Source of the DNA: Lepidurus packardi | Taxonomy: Eukaryota; Arthropoda; Branchiopoda; Notostraca; Triopsidae | Direction of reading: 5' to 3' | DNA length: 64,000 nt | Assembly: GCA_023053545.1 (NCBI GenBank) | Contig: JAKZAN010000005.1 | Span: forward strand, 12,462,001-12,526,000 | In this document: one piece after another, positions 61,241-64,000 of the stretch | Numbering within the stretch: position 1 is the first letter of the stretch | Layout of the letters: each line of letters starts with the position of its first letter | The notes under the pieces: model-generated | The model's input: the letters and a program-made list of their open reading frames with translations, nothing else | Database searches by the model: none | Told to the model about the DNA's origin: nothing | Translations under genes and position numbers: made by a program

Positions 61241-61849
61241 CGCTTTTATTTTGTGCCCTACTGATACCTAAAGTACACAGAAATGAAATCTTGGTCTACT
61301 TTTCGATGAATTATTAATGCTGTGTAAGGAAAATCTTGCACTGCCACGTCCTAACTGTATGTTAATTATTTCTGACAGATCTTTTTCAGTATCGTCTTAT
61401 TAAGAATGTCACCAAAGTTTTAAAATTTAATTTTGTACGGATAATAGAATTTGTTTAGATTTACGTTATAGATTTTGTTATAGATTATAGAATAGATTTT
61501 GTTATAGAAACTAATTTTCCATTCACGTATAATTTGAAATTTTCCTTACGTGATATTTATTTTTTTTAATAATTTTGGTAGCTTACCGTAATAATCGAAG
61601 CTGTATCAAATAGGCTGTTAAATAGCTGTATCAAATATTGTTTCACAAGTAGGTTAAAGTTAGGCAGCAATTTAAGTAACAGCTACCGTGACTGTTTTGA
61701 GGAGGAAGGTAAAGGGAGGTGTGGTGTGTTCGCTCTCTCAAACTGTCCGCAAGGAACTAACCAGAGAAAAATAATTTCACAGAAATTCTGTGTTTCTCAC
61801 TTATTTATCTCATACAGATTCGTGTTATGCATTCGAACTCTTTGAATGT
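61241..61849. other. AGMO upstream region
   Basis: Promoter-side sequence of AGMO. No gene recognised; AT-rich with several copies of tagattttgttatag near 61440-61510. Confidence 0.5.
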
Positions 61850-62245
61850 CAAAGGTCCAACAAACCGTCCTGCCCTTTGCTGCTTATCTTATCCGAAGTT
61901 GGCATAGCTTTAGCGAATACGAGTTGGCCATCTATGGTAAACTTACAAACTGGGGTCAATGGGCAAGTTGGGATGTTGTTTTAAGATTAGCAAAGACCGG
62001 CAATAGGGTTCATCGCGGAGACCGTATTTCACGTAATAAACACTTTAAAAAATGGTTCCATTATAAGATATTTGGTGTAGCGTTCCGAGACATCCACCGC
62101 GTTCTAATTGGTCCAATACTCCCAGCCAAGATGCTTCACTCTTGACTAATTTGCATCGACTCTTTTCGGAAAAGTTGGATTTGACGAGTCCAGTTGAATG
62201 TAATCGACTCGCTGTTTATCGGCTTCATCAAATTGAGTTTGAAGG
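61850..62245 (+). pseudogene. VPS51 fragment copy 1 (exons 6, 8, 9)
   Basis: About 61850-61945 matches the 3' end of VPS51 exon 6 (LLLILSEVGIALANTSWPSM), about 61950-62035 the end of exon 8, and about 62077-62245 exon 9, including the acceptor tttggtgtag. Exon 7 and most of exon 8 are missing. Small deletions break the frame near the end of the exon 9 copy. After it, the intron sequence also matches VPS51 intron 9 up to about 62345. Confidence 0.9.
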
Positions 62246-62515
62246 TAAGTTTTACCGATAAAGTATCAATACTTCAACTTCAAATACTGTTAAATGATTC
62301 ATCAAATCATTAATAGTAAACATAAAGTTAAATGAGAAAGGGACACAAATTGCCCAAAAAAAATAATATAGAAAAAAATGCCACACAATGTTCAGAAAAT
62401 CTTTCCAAAATTCCCATAAAAACCACAAAATATCAATAAAAACCTTGCTAACACAGTGTACAATTTGCCCTGCTGTACATGTACAATCGACGTAAAATAA
62501 AACTCTTTTACCTTC

Positions 62516-63221
62516 GTGTAGGTACTTGTGAACTACTATTGTACCCCATAGGATTGCCGAGAGGACGAAGGTAGTTTTGACTGCGAGCAATACTTATTGT
62601 TGGAATGCTTTGACCGAAGAACATACCGTGAGCAACAGGTTCGAGTGCTCCTAGTAAAGGCAATAATCCGTGGGTGTCAATAACAGCAAACATATTTTAA
62701 AATATTAAAAAAATTAGTCTCGAATTTTTTGTAACAATTTGTATTTTACAGTGATTCGTTTTATATCAGGGGTCGACCAATAGGGTTCGGAACAGCCTGC
62801 AAAAAGCTGGGATAATTTGATGTTTAGTGCAATACAGGGTTTCAAAAGGGATAAAAATATCGTTGGTTGCAGAGGGCAATTGTATCTCACCAAGTACTGA
62901 ATTGGTCGCAGGGTCTTGGGATTTGTTCTTGTTCCATAACAGGAAAAAGCGTTCAACAAAAACTATGGTCAAATAAAAGGAGAGCTAAGGTTAAATAAAG
63001 ACAAGGAATGGAAATTAAAGATACTAATGTTTCGGAAAGCTAGTTTACACCAGATTGGAAACTAGGAACGTCTTCCTGATTTTCAAACACGACTTCTGAT
63101 GGTTTGATCTAGTAGAGGTGGAACGACATCGCATTCATTGCGGCAGTAATGACGGTTAGCTCGTCGCTTGTCCCATAGTCAACTGCCGACGTCACTGTGT
63201 AATTACTCACTGCTTTTATTT
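62516..63221 (-). pseudogene. AGMO fragment copy (exons 9, 2, 1)
   Basis: 62516-62696 copies the 3' half of AGMO exon 9, about 62885-62985 resembles exon 2 and 63050-63221 copies exon 1. The middle, including all three histidine clusters, is absent. The exon 1 copy has a deletion (the region of RSYFYLIKPS is disrupted) and its donor context is changed. It cannot encode an active enzyme. Confidence 0.87.
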
Positions 63222-63464
63222 CTTACCCTGCTGATTCCTAAAGTATACAGATTATAAGAAAGTCTTGGTTCATTTTTGCGATGAATTGTTAATTTGTAAG
63301 GTATATTGTTACAGGCCAAGGTTGAGGTGACTAGTAATTAAGATTGACCAAGGTTGAGGTTATTGTAATTAAGAAGGGAATGTTAAGATGTGCTATGTTC
63401 TGATAACGTTGACTGGCTAAGGTTGTGGCTGTCAAGGAATGAAACCTGTTCAAATTCATCCATT

Positions 63465-63980
63465 ATAGTCTCTTCGCTCTTAGGAACGGTTGTAGAGAGT
63501 GTCAAAAGGCAATTTAGCTTCCATTCAAGTAATATTCATTTTTTTTTTAATTTTAATAATCTGGGTATTTCTTTTTTCGGGATAATATTTATTTGGATAT
63601 TTTGTTTTCTTTAGATGTTTTGGGAAAGAGTTTTGTGGAGATCTGTATGTACATTTTATTTGCTTGTGTTTTGTTGGCTGACGCTGTTGGAATGCGTGCG
63701 ATTGAAAATGTTTAGCAAACATGGCTTGCAACAGTTACAAGTTGACGCCATTACCTGCAGTTGTTTCTATGGAACTTTGCTAATGATGAAAAGTAAATTT
63801 TCTTTATATGAATTTGATAGAATTTTAAGAATTTGCGTGTCTCTGTTCTGTAGCATGGTACAAGGGCACTAGACGAAGTATTGACTAGTGCTACATGCAT
63901 CGACCGATTGATCCAACGCTTCTGGAACCCAATTTATTACAGAATATTTGCGATAGAGCGAATCTGAACTAGTGAACTGA
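63465..63980 (+). pseudogene. VPS51 fragment copy 2 (exons 5, 6 start, 10, 11)
   Basis: 63465-63532 matches the end of VPS51 exon 5 ([12 protein letters not shown], then a 1-bp insertion). 63614-63650 matches the start of exon 6, 63675-63792 exon 10 and 63853-63975 exon 11. The exon 10 copy has a small deletion where VPS51 reads VDCHYL, shifting the frame. Exons 7-9 are missing. It runs toward the right edge of the window. Confidence 0.9.
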
Positions 63981-64000
63981 ACGAATCCAAAATCTGGGCT

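Overview
This window is nuclear DNA from an animal. Genes are split by many GT-AG introns and at least two probable GC-AG introns, and the products are conserved metazoan proteins. A marine or freshwater invertebrate, perhaps an arthropod, is my best guess, but nothing here fixes the phylum. Introns and spacers are AT-rich and full of tandem arrays, while exons are compact and intact. I rebuilt exons by hand from reading frame, splice sites and family knowledge. For every complete gene the joined exon length came out divisible by three.

Layout from left to right. Two tandem inward-rectifier K+ channel genes lie on + (1-1422, cut by the window edge; 2638-3969); the second has a changed selectivity filter. 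A polypeptide GalNAc-transferase (-, 5038-9830) sits head to head, about 190 bp apart, with a B3GNTL1-like glycosyltransferase (+, 10024-11638). Next come a coilin-like gene (-, 11758-13754), an intronless leucine-rich-repeat-like gene (-, 14816-17236) and dynactin p150/DCTN1 in 15 exons (-, 17860-25453). DCTN1 is head to head with the beta-TrCP/slimb F-box WD40 gene (+, 26128-31777). A FkbM-type methyltransferase (-, 33352-34471) and MMS19 in 16 exons (+, 35333-41896) follow. Then come an HSPA12-type Hsp70 (-, 42003-46010), SRP68 (-, 48131-51526), COX6B (+, 52804-53121), VPS51 in 11 exons (+, 53940-58869) and alkylglycerol monooxygenase AGMO in 9 exons (-, 59305-61240). From about 61850 to the right edge lie decayed copies of VPS51 and AGMO exons, best explained as two further tandem copies of the VPS51-AGMO unit.

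The genes are mostly unrelated housekeeping functions: glycosylation, dynein transport, ubiquitin ligation, Fe-S protein assembly, protein targeting, respiration and vesicle tethering. I see no operon-like system. Two head-to-head pairs (GalNAc-T/B3GNTL1 and DCTN1/slimb) could share promoter regions.

The most unusual content is structural. A 23-copy, 69-bp minisatellite in an MMS19 intron shows a 7-unit higher-order duplication, and its core recurs in an SRP68 intron and in a nearby spacer. A Kir channel has GGG in place of GYG. A tRNA-Lys 5' half is inserted in a slimb intron between 9-bp direct repeats. A slimb intron also contains a duplicated exon end with its splice donor. The VPS51-AGMO duplication unit is decaying.
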